Shown here piece by piece: positions 1-6,706 of a DNA stretch of 33,992 nucleotides. Origin of the DNA: an uncultured Bacteroidales bacterium (GTDB lineage: Bacteria > Bacteroidota > Bacteroidia > Bacteroidales > UBA3824). Position 1 is the first letter of the stretch; every line of letters begins with the position of its first letter. The stretch lies in the NCBI GenBank assembly GCA_946409405.1, contig CAMJWL010000015.1, forward strand, positions 1-33,992. The letters run 5' to 3'. The notes below the pieces were generated by a model that searched no databases, was not told the origin of the DNA, and saw nothing but the letters and a program-made list of their open reading frames with translations. Both the position numbers and the translations under genes were made by a program.

Positions 1-34
1 TAATTGCAATATTAATCAAAATTGAGATTTTCTG

Positions 35-65
35 TTGCATATTTAACAAAAAAAAATAAACTTTG
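35..65 (+). promoter_or_regulatory. Candidate promoter of the CPBP protease gene
   Basis: A TTG at 35-37 lies 20 bases before AAACTTTG (58-65), one mismatch from the Bacteroidota -7 consensus TAnnTTTG. The start codon follows 18 bases later. Both boxes are imperfect, and sequence upstream of the window is not visible. The spacing is right, so this is the best candidate. Confidence 0.4.
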
Positions 66-82
66 CAAAATTTTTTTTCAAA

Positions 83-994
83 ATGAAGAAGTATTTCATT
101 GGAATGGGCTTCTGGGGCAGGTTGTTTGTGTTTTTGAGCCTTACAGTTTTCCTGATGCTCGGAGCCGTTATTATGGGCGACATCATTGCCTTCCTTGTAT
201 ATGGCAAGGACGCGATGGTGCGTATGGACGTACCTGTGGTGCAGATGTTGCAGACTTTTTTGGCGATAGGATTATTCCTGCTGCCGCCTTTTTTTATGGT
301 GTTGCTGTGCTGCGAGGGTTCTGTTTGGGACAATCTTACAGTCTCCAAGCGACCAGATTGGCGGTTGTTGCTCATCAGCGTTGCTACAATGGTGGTGGCT
401 ATGCCGATGGTGTCGTGGCTCGAAGAACTCAATAGCCACATGACCCTGCCAGACGGTATGTCTGCCATCGAGGATTGGATGCGCGACAAGGAGGACTCCG
501 CCAACAAACTCGTCTTAAAACTCACCCAATCGCCTGATACATTGAATTATGTGATCAACATTATCGTGCTTGCATTGCTGCCAGCATTGTGCGAGGAGAT
601 GTATTTCAGGGTCGGGGTGCAGACGCGGCTTTTGGGCGACAAGACCCGCATCCAGGGATATTTGGCGGCGGTTTTGGCGGCGGTGCTGTTTAGTGCGCTC
701 CACTTGCAGTTTTTCGGATTTTTGCCGAGGATGGTGCTGGGCGCGGTTTTGGGCATAATGTTGGTAATTACGGGCAATGTTTGGTATTCAGTTTTGGCGC
801 ATTTTTTCAACAATCTATGTGCAGTAACGCTTGCATACATGGTGGCGCGAGGCGTGGAGATGGAGCAGCAGCAATGGATAGAGAGCGGATGGGCGGCATT
901 GCTGAGTGCGGCGGCGACGGCGGCGATGCTTGTTCTTTTGTACAGGACAGAAAAAATTTCAAAAAATGCTTTGAAATTCCGCGAGATGCCTTAA
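83..994 (+). CDS. CPBP family intramembrane glutamic endopeptidase (CAAX-protease-like)
   Basis: This is a polytopic inner-membrane protein of 303 residues. It carries the three signature motifs of the CPBP/Abi (Rce1-like) family in order: EExxxR (E171, E172, R176), FxxxH (F203, H207) and HxxxN (H240, N244). In this family the first Glu pair and the two His form the catalytic site facing the membrane interior. Several hydrophobic segments precede and surround the motifs, including two near the N-terminus. Bacterial members have been tied to processing of membrane proteins or peptides, bacteriocin self-immunity and protein secretion; the substrate here cannot be read from sequence. The start fits the FIGMGFW membrane entry. 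The next gene's promoter runs into the 3' end of this one. Family assignment is firm; the biological role is unknown. Confidence 0.88.
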   Translation: MKKYFIGMGFWGRLFVFLSLTVFLMLGAVIMGDIIAFLVYGKDAMVRMDVPVVQMLQTFLAIGLFLLPPFFMVLLCCEGSVWDNLTVSKRPDWRLLLISVATMVVAMPMVSWLEELNSHMTLPDGMSAIEDWMRDKEDSANKLVLKLTQSPDTLNYVINIIVLALLPALCEEMYFRVGVQTRLLGDKTRIQGYLAAVLAAVLFSALHLQFFGFLPRMVLGAVLGIMLVITGNVWYSVLAHFFNNLCAVTLAYMVARGVEMEQQQWIESGWAALLSAAATAAMLVLLYRTEKISKNALKFREMP

Positions 995-999
995 CTTTG
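970..999 (+). promoter_or_regulatory. Bacteroidota-type promoter overlapping the CPBP stop codon
   Basis: TTTG (970-973), 18 bases, then TAACTTTG (992-999). The TAA stop of the protease (992-994) is the first half of the -7 box. The next start codon is at 1080, leaving a leader of roughly 75 bases. Confidence 0.55.
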
Positions 1000-1079
1000 C
1001 AGTCGTAAAACATATATGTTGCCGTTGGCGCAATTTTTGCGACTTCGGTAGCGATTAAAAAAAGTGGTAACTATCAACT

Positions 1080-1358
1080 ATGTCAAAAGATATGGCGGCA
1101 AACAAGACATCAAATGGCAAAAAACACGTGGAGCAGGGCAAGGAACTCCTGAAACGGCATCATCGCCTTACATTCAGGCTCAACGACTTGGAGATGAAGG
1201 CTCTTGCTAAGTATTATAAGAAATACAAGGTGAAGAATCACGCGCGTTTTTTGCGCGAGACCATCATGTACGCCATTTTGAAAAAATTTGACGAGGACTA
1301 CCCGACGCTCTTTGAAGTGCCGGAGCCGGTCAAGGACAATGAACCCAAACTATTTTGA
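1080..1358 (+). CDS. Small basic protein, ribbon-helix-helix-like, uncharacterised
   Basis: A 92-residue, Lys/Arg-rich soluble protein with no signal peptide or membrane segment. After a basic, probably disordered N-terminus (about residues 1-28) comes a segment RLTFRLND, then a helix rich in Lys and Tyr and a second helix (FLRETIMYAILKK). This order of short strand, helix, turn, helix resembles RHH/MobC-type DNA-binding proteins. The C-terminal 20 residues are acidic and Pro-rich. Its own promoter overlaps the upstream stop codon, and the LRR gene starts 27 bases downstream, so the two may be co-transcribed. The RHH reading is inference from residue pattern. It could equally be a structural small protein specific to this lineage. 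Confidence 0.6.
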   Translation: MSKDMAANKTSNGKKHVEQGKELLKRHHRLTFRLNDLEMKALAKYYKKYKVKNHARFLRETIMYAILKKFDEDYPTLFEVPEPVKDNEPKLF

Positions 1359-1385
1359 AATATTAATTAAATAAAAGATAACGAA

Positions 1386-2303
1386 ATGAAAACAAATTTG
1401 ATAACAAGAATCTCTATTGTGGCGGTGCTGATATTTGCCTTCTGCGCCAATACATTTGCACAGGACACCCGCGAGTGGTGGAACTCGCTCTCGCCCGCGT
1501 GGAAAAAGATTTTCCGCGACCAGGAACTCAAAGGCAAGGACGTGGAGCCTACCGAAGAACAATTGCAGTCGATGGTAACTATGGAGCATATCAATTGTAG
1601 TGGCAACAAGGACATCGAGGATCTCCGTGGACTTTCGCGCCTTACCAACCTGAAGACGATAGACTGCTCCAATACAAACATCAAGTCGCTCGACGGCGTA
1701 CAGACACTCTCCGGACTTATGGAACTCAATTGCTCCAACAACGATAACGTCAACAGTCTCAAACCTGTTTCTGGCCTCGTTAATCTCGTAAGTATCAACT
1801 GTGGCAATACGATGGTGAAGTCGCTTGCGCCGTTGACCTACCTCAAAAAACTCCGCAAACTCGACGCGCATTACTGCACCGTCAACAATCTTGGTCAGAT
1901 AGGCGAATTGAAGAGCCTCATGTACCTCAATCTCTCGGAAAACCACAGCCTCTTCTCCATCGCCGGCATCGAGAAACTCACGCAACTCGTGGAGCTCAAC
2001 TGCGCCAACACCGCCATCAACGACCTCAAGCCCCTCGAAAACATGAAGTCTATCGAGAGTCTCAATGTTGCCAATACGAGGGTTACTACCCTGCGTCCGT
2101 TGCAGTTTGTACGTACATTGAAGGAGATAGACTGCTCTGGCACAGGCATACAGAGTGCAAGCCTCGACTATTTCTCCTCGCACCTCCAGTTGAGGTTTCT
2201 TCGTGGACGCGACCTCGAAATAGACAAGAAGGAACTTGACGAGTTTATCGCCACGTTTGCTAAGCGTGTTCCAGAATGTGATGTAATTCTCACCAAGAAA
2301 TAA
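1386..2303 (+). CDS. Secreted leucine-rich-repeat protein with a cysteine ladder
   Basis: A 305-residue exported protein. Residues 1-26 are a signal peptide ending in TFAQ. About nine repeats of 22-23 residues follow, of the internalin/SDS22-like form LxxLxCxNTxIxxLxPLxxL, starting near residue 65 and ending near residue 265. In most repeats the position after the beta-strand leucines is Cys (INCSGN, IDCSNT, LNCSNN, INCGNT, LNCANT, IDCSGT), so cysteines stack in register along the solenoid. A short helical C-terminus follows. No anchor, LPXTG or T9SS C-terminal domain is evident, so it is either periplasmic or freely exported. LRR proteins of this kind usually bind proteins or surfaces; no ligand can be deduced. 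A strong terminator lies just downstream. Confidence 0.8.
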   Translation: MKTNLITRISIVAVLIFAFCANTFAQDTREWWNSLSPAWKKIFRDQELKGKDVEPTEEQLQSMVTMEHINCSGNKDIEDLRGLSRLTNLKTIDCSNTNIKSLDGVQTLSGLMELNCSNNDNVNSLKPVSGLVNLVSINCGNTMVKSLAPLTYLKKLRKLDAHYCTVNNLGQIGELKSLMYLNLSENHSLFSIAGIEKLTQLVELNCANTAINDLKPLENMKSIESLNVANTRVTTLRPLQFVRTLKEIDCSGTGIQSASLDYFSSHLQLRFLRGRDLEIDKKELDEFIATFAKRVPECDVILTKK

Positions 2304-2328
2304 TCCGCGTATTGTAACCTTACAAAAT

Positions 2329-2370
2329 ACGCCGCCGGGCAAAAATCAGTTTGCACGGCGGCGTTTTTTT
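2329..2370 (+). terminator. Strong intrinsic terminator of the LRR gene
   Basis: Arms ACGCCGCCG (2329-2337) and CGGCGGCGT (2356-2364) pair perfectly. After a single g-a mismatch an inner GCAAA/TTTGC helix extends the stem around a 6-base loop. A run of seven T (2364-2370) follows. Read on the other strand the U-run is weaker (TATTTT), but the hairpin may also end cold-shock transcripts. Confidence 0.9.
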
Positions 2371-2414
2371 GATTGCTTTTTGGACGCGGGCGGATTGTCT
2401 CGATTCTCCAATCG

Positions 2415-2639
2415 TTATTTTGCGACGCAGACGTTGGCTGCTTGCGGACCACGCTTGCCCTCGATGATTTGGAATGTAACCTTCTGGTCTGCCAGCAGGT
2501 TTACTTTCTTGTTGTTTACGTTTGGTACTCCTGTGTAGTGGACAAATACATCGTGTCCGTCTTCTGCCTCTATGAAGCCGAAGCCTTTGGTGGTGTCGTA
2601 CCATTTCACCTTGCCAATGAGTTGTGGGTTGTTTGCCAT
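2415..2639 (-). CDS. Cold-shock protein (CspA family)
   Basis: A 74-residue single cold-shock domain, the usual length. It has RNP1 (K18-GFGFI) and RNP2 (D30-VFVHY), the aromatic surface that binds single-stranded RNA and DNA. These proteins melt RNA secondary structure and act as transcription antiterminators or RNA chaperones in the cytoplasm. The start MANNPQ... fits family N-termini, with the KVKWYD strand following. The gene is monocistronic, convergent with the LRR gene and divergent from the Omp85-like gene. Its promoter spacer holds a 17-bp palindrome. The specific csp paralogue cannot be named from sequence alone, and cold induction is not shown. Confidence 0.95.
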   Translation of the reverse strand: MANNPQLIGKVKWYDTTKGFGFIEAEDGHDVFVHYTGVPNVNNKKVNLLADQKVTFQIIEGKRGPQAANVCVAK

Positions 2640-2681
2640 TTTCTTATATTTTTATAGGTTAATAAATTCGTAAATATGATA

Positions 2682-2713
2682 CAAAGGTTATAATAATTTG
2701 GCAAATTATCAAA
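2682..2713 (-). promoter_or_regulatory. Cold-shock gene promoter with a palindromic spacer
   Basis: On the minus strand TTTG (2713-2710) is followed by 20 bases and AACCTTTG (2689-2682), one mismatch from TAnnTTTG. The spacer contains the inverted repeat ATAATTTG-G-CAAATTAT (2693-2709), perfect over 8 bp per arm. A protein bound there would sit directly under RNA polymerase. The leader to the start codon is about 40 bases. Confidence 0.55.
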
Positions 2714-2738
2714 AAAAATTCAATAAAAATATGTTAAA

Positions 2739-4166
2739 ATGGTTATTAGATTTTTTTTGTTGATAATTGGGCTGTCTGTTGGCGGTGTGTCATTGGGGCA
2801 GACGATGGTTTTGCGTCGTTGCGACACGTCGGCTATACTCTCTGAGTGTCAAAGACTTGTAATGCGAGCGGCAGACCGTGGCTATCCTTTTGCGGCAGTA
2901 TCGGCGGATTCTGCTGTGATGGTTGGGCGGCATCGTGCGCATGTATATTGCAATCTTTCGCTGAGCCAAAAGTACAATATCGAAAACGTCTATATTATCG
3001 GCGGCGAAGGTCTTGCCCCCTATTATGTATATGCTACGGCGGGCATTGCGCCGGGGGCTGTTTACAACGAAAGCCGCATACGCTCTGCCGCCCGTCGATT
3101 GAGGGCAAGCGGTGTGGCTATTGTGAGCAGGGATGCCGAAGTGGAGTTTCATCCTGGCGGCATGGCAGATGTGTATATGTACCTTGATAGCCGCCGTGCC
3201 AATGCCATCGGTGCGGCCATCGCCCTCTGCCGCGACAATATGGATGGCAAGTATTTCGTTACGGGCAACGCTTTGGCAGAACTACGCAACAATTTTGGGC
3301 ATGGCGAGCGGTTTTATTTTGCATGGAACGGCTACGATAGACGGTCGCAAATGCTTGATGTTCAGATACGTGTGCCATACGTATTCAGTACGCCGATAGT
3401 GCCGGATGTCAAGGTCAATGTTACAAGGGCAGATTCATTATGCCTTACGGCGCAGATAGAGGCGGCACTTGGCTTTGCGTTGTCGCCCGACGTGGAGATA
3501 AAGGCGGTGGCAGATATGCGCCGCATGATGATTTCCGACAAGGGGGGCGATGCCGTTGACAACAATGGCGACTCCCGCACCGCGCTCTATGGTATAGGCG
3601 TGGATTACAATCTGTGGATGTTCAAAAACTCGCGTATCAAGATAGAGAGCATGGCAACGGGCGGTACACGTCGGAGTGGGGGAGAGGCAGGTTCTGTGGC
3701 GGAAATATCGTCTGTAATTACGGGTGAAATCCCGCTGTGTACGTGGATGAGGTACGAGGGCGTATGGACGGGGCGGCAGATGTACTTTGCTCACCTGCCC
3801 GACATACACGAGTGTATTCCGATAGGCGGAGTGGGGAGTCTGAGAGGTTTTTTGGCAAACGAACTACGCGCCACGGGATTGGTGTCTATGAGCAGCACGA
3901 TGAGGTTTTTGCTGTCTGAGGGTTTTTCGGTGCAATTATTTTACGACCAGGCGTTCTATCGATGCAAAGCACGGCAGACAATATCCGCCCGGAATACCTT
4001 GAACGGCATAGCCTACCGCGATTCGCCGAGTGGATTTGGTACGGGCATCGGCATCAGAAGTGGTGCGGCAAGCGTAGATATAGGGTGGGCGATAGGCTTG
4101 GAGCGCGGGAAAATACGTCCGATGAAAGATGCTAAAACGTTAATTATCATGCGATTAGATTTTTAA
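2739..4166 (+). CDS. Short Omp85/BamA-TamA-like outer-membrane protein
   Basis: A 475-residue exported protein. Residues 1-21 form a signal peptide (hydrophobic FFLLIIGLSVGG, ending SLGQ). Residues about 65-150 look like one POTRA domain (strand, then two helices around NESRIRSAARRLRASG, then strands). The remainder is a beta-barrel with alternating aromatic and polar strands. L368-R-G-F371 matches the conserved loop-6 (V/L)RGF motif of Omp85 proteins, and the chain ends in aromatic ...IMRLDF, like a barrel terminal strand. It is much shorter than BamA (five POTRA) or TamA (three). The likely role is outer-membrane protein insertion or translocation, but the cargo is unknown. It is divergent from csp; a small lipoprotein gene follows at 4285. 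Confidence 0.75.
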   Translation: MVIRFFLLIIGLSVGGVSLGQTMVLRRCDTSAILSECQRLVMRAADRGYPFAAVSADSAVMVGRHRAHVYCNLSLSQKYNIENVYIIGGEGLAPYYVYATAGIAPGAVYNESRIRSAARRLRASGVAIVSRDAEVEFHPGGMADVYMYLDSRRANAIGAAIALCRDNMDGKYFVTGNALAELRNNFGHGERFYFAWNGYDRRSQMLDVQIRVPYVFSTPIVPDVKVNVTRADSLCLTAQIEAALGFALSPDVEIKAVADMRRMMISDKGGDAVDNNGDSRTALYGIGVDYNLWMFKNSRIKIESMATGGTRRSGGEAGSVAEISSVITGEIPLCTWMRYEGVWTGRQMYFAHLPDIHECIPIGGVGSLRGFLANELRATGLVSMSSTMRFLLSEGFSVQLFYDQAFYRCKARQTISARNTLNGIAYRDSPSGFGTGIGIRSGAASVDIGWAIGLERGKIRPMKDAKTLIIMRLDF

Positions 4167-4284
4167 TGAAAAATAATCGAAAAAAAATATGAAAATTATG
4201 TTAAAAATTCAAACAAAAATGAATATTTTTGCGTTTAAGAATATAGCAATTATGCCAATTAACAAAAATTTAAACAATTATAAA

Positions 4285-4407
4285 ATGAAAAAAATCTTGA
4301 TTCTCATTGTTGCACTTGCTGCAATATCGTTGATGTCATCGTGTCGCTCGACGCGTCCTTCGTGTCCGGCTTATGGTTCGATAGCCGCCAGTGTGATAAA
4401 TTTCTAA
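4285..4407 (+). CDS. Tiny lipoprotein, 40 residues
   Basis: From ATG at 4285 the product is a lipoprotein signal peptide (MKK, hydrophobic ILILIVALAAISLM) with lipobox-like LMSSC. A mature part of about 23 residues follows, SCRSTRPSCPAYGSIAASVINF being cut near the first Cys. An in-frame ATG at 4189 would add a 32-residue polar extension ahead of the signal, which is implausible. A TATTTTTG (4224-4231) resembling a -7 box lies between the two candidate starts. Small lipoproteins with a CPAY motif before an outer-membrane protein gene are a pattern I associate with Bacteroidota, without a known function. It is followed after 9 bases by the barrel-like gene, so the two are probably one operon. 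Confidence 0.6.
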   Translation: MKKILILIVALAAISLMSSCRSTRPSCPAYGSIAASVINF

Positions 4408-4416
4408 AAGCACAAA

Positions 4417-5187
4417 ATGGTAAAGCACGTCTTGATAATACTCCTTGTGATGTTGTCCTGTGGCATTGCCATGGCTCAGGGCGACATCGACACGGAGAGA
4501 AAAGTCTTATACCGCAACGAGTGGTCGTTAGGTGTGGCAGCGAAGACCAACGGACTCGAATTGGATTTCCGCAGCGGCAAGTTTGTAACCATATTCAAGA
4601 AAAACTTGTTCGACTTTGGTATCGGATTTATCAAGCATCCGCAGCAATATCGCGCCGTCAATGCGTATTACTCTGGGTACAGCGGATATTGTTTCGGTAA
4701 GAAGAATTTTTGTTTTGATTTGTTCTATACGATGGGACGGCAGCGTACTCTGTTTCACAAAGCCGACCTCAACAGTGTGGACATAAGGCTCATATATATG
4801 GGCGGTGTGTCGTTGGCGTTCTTGAAGCCCATTTATTATGAGATTTGGCACATGGGCAGCGTCATCACGTCCGAAAAATTTGACGAAATCAACCACAATC
4901 CCGTGGAGACGCTCGGTCCCTCGGCATTCTCCAAAGGGTTCAGCGAAATCAAGGTAGTGCCGGGCGTGGAGGGCAAGATGGCGGTAAGCATCGAATTTGG
5001 CAAAAAAGACACTCACCTTATAGCCCTGGAAGCGGGCGCAAAAGTAGCAGCCTACGTCAAAAAACTTGAACTCATGGCGCAAAAACGCAATCCTCAATTG
5101 ATATGTTCTCTATTTCTTGCATTTCGTTTTGGAAGGGTAAAACACGGCGCAATGTACGAAAATATTAATGAATCGGAAGACAATTAG
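4417..5187 (+). CDS. Predicted outer-membrane beta-barrel protein of Bacteroidota, uncharacterised
   Basis: A 256-residue protein with a signal peptide (residues 1-20, ending AMAQ). The mature chain shows alternating hydrophobic/polar strands typical of a small 8-12-stranded barrel: YRNEWSLGVAAKTNGLELDF, LFDFGIGFIKHP, CFDLFYTMGRQRTLF, ICSLFLAFRFG. The opening RNEWSLGV...TNGLELDFR and the FIKHPQQYR segment recall an outer-membrane family found across Bacteroidota, but I cannot name it. There are no catalytic motifs. It starts 9 bases after the tiny lipoprotein, so the pair may act together at the outer membrane. Confidence is high for a real exported gene and moderate for a barrel. Confidence 0.65.
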   Translation: MVKHVLIILLVMLSCGIAMAQGDIDTERKVLYRNEWSLGVAAKTNGLELDFRSGKFVTIFKKNLFDFGIGFIKHPQQYRAVNAYYSGYSGYCFGKKNFCFDLFYTMGRQRTLFHKADLNSVDIRLIYMGGVSLAFLKPIYYEIWHMGSVITSEKFDEINHNPVETLGPSAFSKGFSEIKVVPGVEGKMAVSIEFGKKDTHLIALEAGAKVAAYVKKLELMAQKRNPQLICSLFLAFRFGRVKHGAMYENINESEDN

Positions 5188-5238
5188 TATTGTTGGCATT
5201 ATGTTTGGTATGGTTTTTGTTTTATATTTGCAGCCAGG

Positions 5239-5261
5239 TATGTTAACTTCCCGTTAACATA
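5239..5261. repeat. Perfect inverted repeat (possible operator or small-RNA hairpin)
   Basis: TATGTTAAC (5239-5247) and GTTAACATA (5253-5261) pair perfectly over 9 bp around the loop TTCCC. Each arm contains GTTAAC, itself a 6-bp palindrome. No U-run follows, so it is not a standard terminator for the gene ending at 5187. It starts 8 bases after a -7-like TATATTTG. Confidence 0.6.
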
Positions 5262-5430
5262 TTATGACCGCAAGTTTAAGCAAAAAAACGATTTTGAGTT
5301 GAAAAAAAACGTAATTTTTGAAATTTTTTTTATAATTTGTAATCGTTTGATAGACAATTAATTGATTAAGATTTTTGCAGCAAATTTGGTTAATTTTTGG
5401 GCAATTAAGCAATCATTAGGGTACAAAAAT

Positions 5431-5462
5431 TTTGCATAAATCAATTTTAGTGTTTAACTTTG
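5431..5462 (+). promoter_or_regulatory. Strong Bacteroidota-type promoter of the M23 peptidase gene
   Basis: TTTG (5431-5434), 20 bases, TAACTTTG (5455-5462): a full match to the sigma-ABfr consensus with ideal spacing. Transcription should begin near 5469, giving a leader of about 90 bases. Confidence 0.75.
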
Positions 5463-5495
5463 CAGCCGTAAATGTTTGGGAAAGGTTAAGAAAAA

Positions 5496-5512
5496 AGGGG
5501 CGGTTCTCCCCT
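5496..5512 (+). promoter_or_regulatory. Small GC hairpin in the peptidase leader
   Basis: AGGGG and CCCCT pair around a 7-base loop, about 48 bases before the start codon. The hairpin stands out in an A/T-rich leader. It could stabilise the mRNA 5' end or modulate translation. There is no match to a riboswitch I recognise. Confidence 0.3.
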
Positions 5513-5559
5513 ATGGCAAATAGTTGACCATTTAACCTTGTAAAGAAAACTTTATTAGT

Positions 5560-6543
5560 ATGTTTAACAAAATTAAGTACAAATTCAACCCTGAAACACT
5601 TAGGTTTGAAGCAAGTAAAGAGGCAGTATCGCAGTTTATTCTCAAGAAGCTGATGCCGAGGGCAGCGACCTCGGTAGTCTTGGGCATAGCGTTAGGTATA
5701 TTAGGAACTTACTACGTGAAGTCGCCCGCCGAGCGGGAGGCTGAAGATGCCAACGCGGTCCAACGAGAACGGCTCGCCACGCTCAACACCAAGATTAACG
5801 CGCTATCCAATTCGCTCGAAGAAATCGCAAAGCATGATGACGATTTTTATAGACCGGTGTTCCAAGAGCAGGCTTTATCCAAGGAAGAAAGAGCCGGCGG
5901 TTTCGGTGGTACAGACAGATACGAAGCGTATAGAGGATACGAACATTCATCCGACATGATTGAGGTTGCTAACAAACTCGACATCCTTTCAAGTAAGACA
6001 ATTGTACAGGCAAAATCCTTTAAGCACATCACCAATCTCGTAATCAACAAGGAAATTATGCTCGCCTGCATTCCTTCCATTCAGCCTGTTGCAGTAAAAG
6101 ACCTTTATAGAATAGCCTCTCCTTTTGGCTATCGTTTTCATCCGATTCTTAATATTTACAGAATGCACGCCGGTGTGGACTTGTCTGCGCCTGAAGGTAT
6201 TCCAATCTACGCCACTGGCGCGGGCACGGTAAGTGTGTCTGGCACAGAAAGTGGCTACGGCAATGTGGTGAAAATCAATCACGGTTACGGGTACATGACC
6301 GTCTATGGACATTGTAGCAAACTGCTCGTGAAGGCTGGCGACAAGGTGAAGCGTGGCGACGTTATCGCGCTCGTAGGCAGCACTGGACTTTCCACAAGTC
6401 CGCACTGCCACTACGAAGTAAGGGTGAACGGTGTTCCACAAAACCCCATCAACTTCTACAAGGATGGTATCTCCGAAGAAGAATATCAGAAACTTTTGGA
6501 GACCAACTTCGAGTTTGATGAGGATGTAGTTAATTTACAGTAA
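5560..6543 (+). CDS. M23 family zinc metallopeptidase (peptidoglycan endopeptidase)
   Basis: A 327-residue protein anchored in the inner membrane by a single segment (about residues 36-52, SVVLGIALGILGTYYV) with a periplasmic catalytic part. The N-terminal motif FNPETLRFE is typical of a Bacteroidota M23 subgroup. A coiled-coil region (about 60-95) precedes the lysostaphin/LytM fold. Zinc ligands are present: H203-x3-D207 (MHAGVDL) and H282-x-H284 (SPHCHYEV), so the enzyme should be active. It is expected to cut peptide cross-bridges of peptidoglycan during growth or division. It is preceded by a consensus promoter and followed by a terminator, so it is monocistronic. The short acidic tail after residue 305 is unusual but common in this subgroup. 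Confidence 0.93.
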   Translation: MFNKIKYKFNPETLRFEASKEAVSQFILKKLMPRAATSVVLGIALGILGTYYVKSPAEREAEDANAVQRERLATLNTKINALSNSLEEIAKHDDDFYRPVFQEQALSKEERAGGFGGTDRYEAYRGYEHSSDMIEVANKLDILSSKTIVQAKSFKHITNLVINKEIMLACIPSIQPVAVKDLYRIASPFGYRFHPILNIYRMHAGVDLSAPEGIPIYATGAGTVSVSGTESGYGNVVKINHGYGYMTVYGHCSKLLVKAGDKVKRGDVIALVGSTGLSTSPHCHYEVRVNGVPQNPINFYKDGISEEEYQKLLETNFEFDEDVVNLQ

Positions 6544-6583
6544 ATTAACTCGTATAGCCTTAATATTCGTAAAAAAATAAAAG

Positions 6584-6612
6584 AACCCGGTAACAACTTT
6601 GCCGGGTTTTTT
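6584..6612 (+). terminator. Intrinsic terminator of the M23 peptidase gene
   Basis: AACCCGG (6584-6590) pairs with CCGGGTT (6602-6608) around an 11-base loop and is followed by a T run to 6612. It lies 41 bases after the stop codon. Confidence 0.88.
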
Positions 6613-6706
6613 AGCGTTTATGGGTAAAAAATATACGGATAGTTCACTTTTTGGCATAGATTTTATTAATTATTATAGTAACTAACAATATTAAACACCT
6701 AACTTT

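Larger units (their letters stand above)
5188..5559. other. 372-base non-coding region between the barrel gene and the M23 peptidase gene
   Basis: No open frame with coding character is visible. The region is strongly A/T-rich. It contains a perfect 9-bp inverted repeat at 5239-5261 preceded by a TATATTTG box (5223-5230), homopolymer A/T runs, the peptidase promoter at 5431-5462, and a GC hairpin in the leader at 5496-5512. Nothing recognisable as a tRNA, riboswitch or known small RNA was found by eye. Confidence 0.6.

Noticed and set aside
1350-2342. A 330-codon minus-strand frame opposite the LRR gene
   Set aside because: It mirrors the LRR repeats in antisense and would run across the LRR terminator; the plus-strand frame has a signal peptide and clear repeats.
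4189-4284. N-terminal extension of the tiny lipoprotein
   Set aside because: It would bury the signal peptide behind 32 polar residues; ATG 4285 directly opens a lipoprotein signal.
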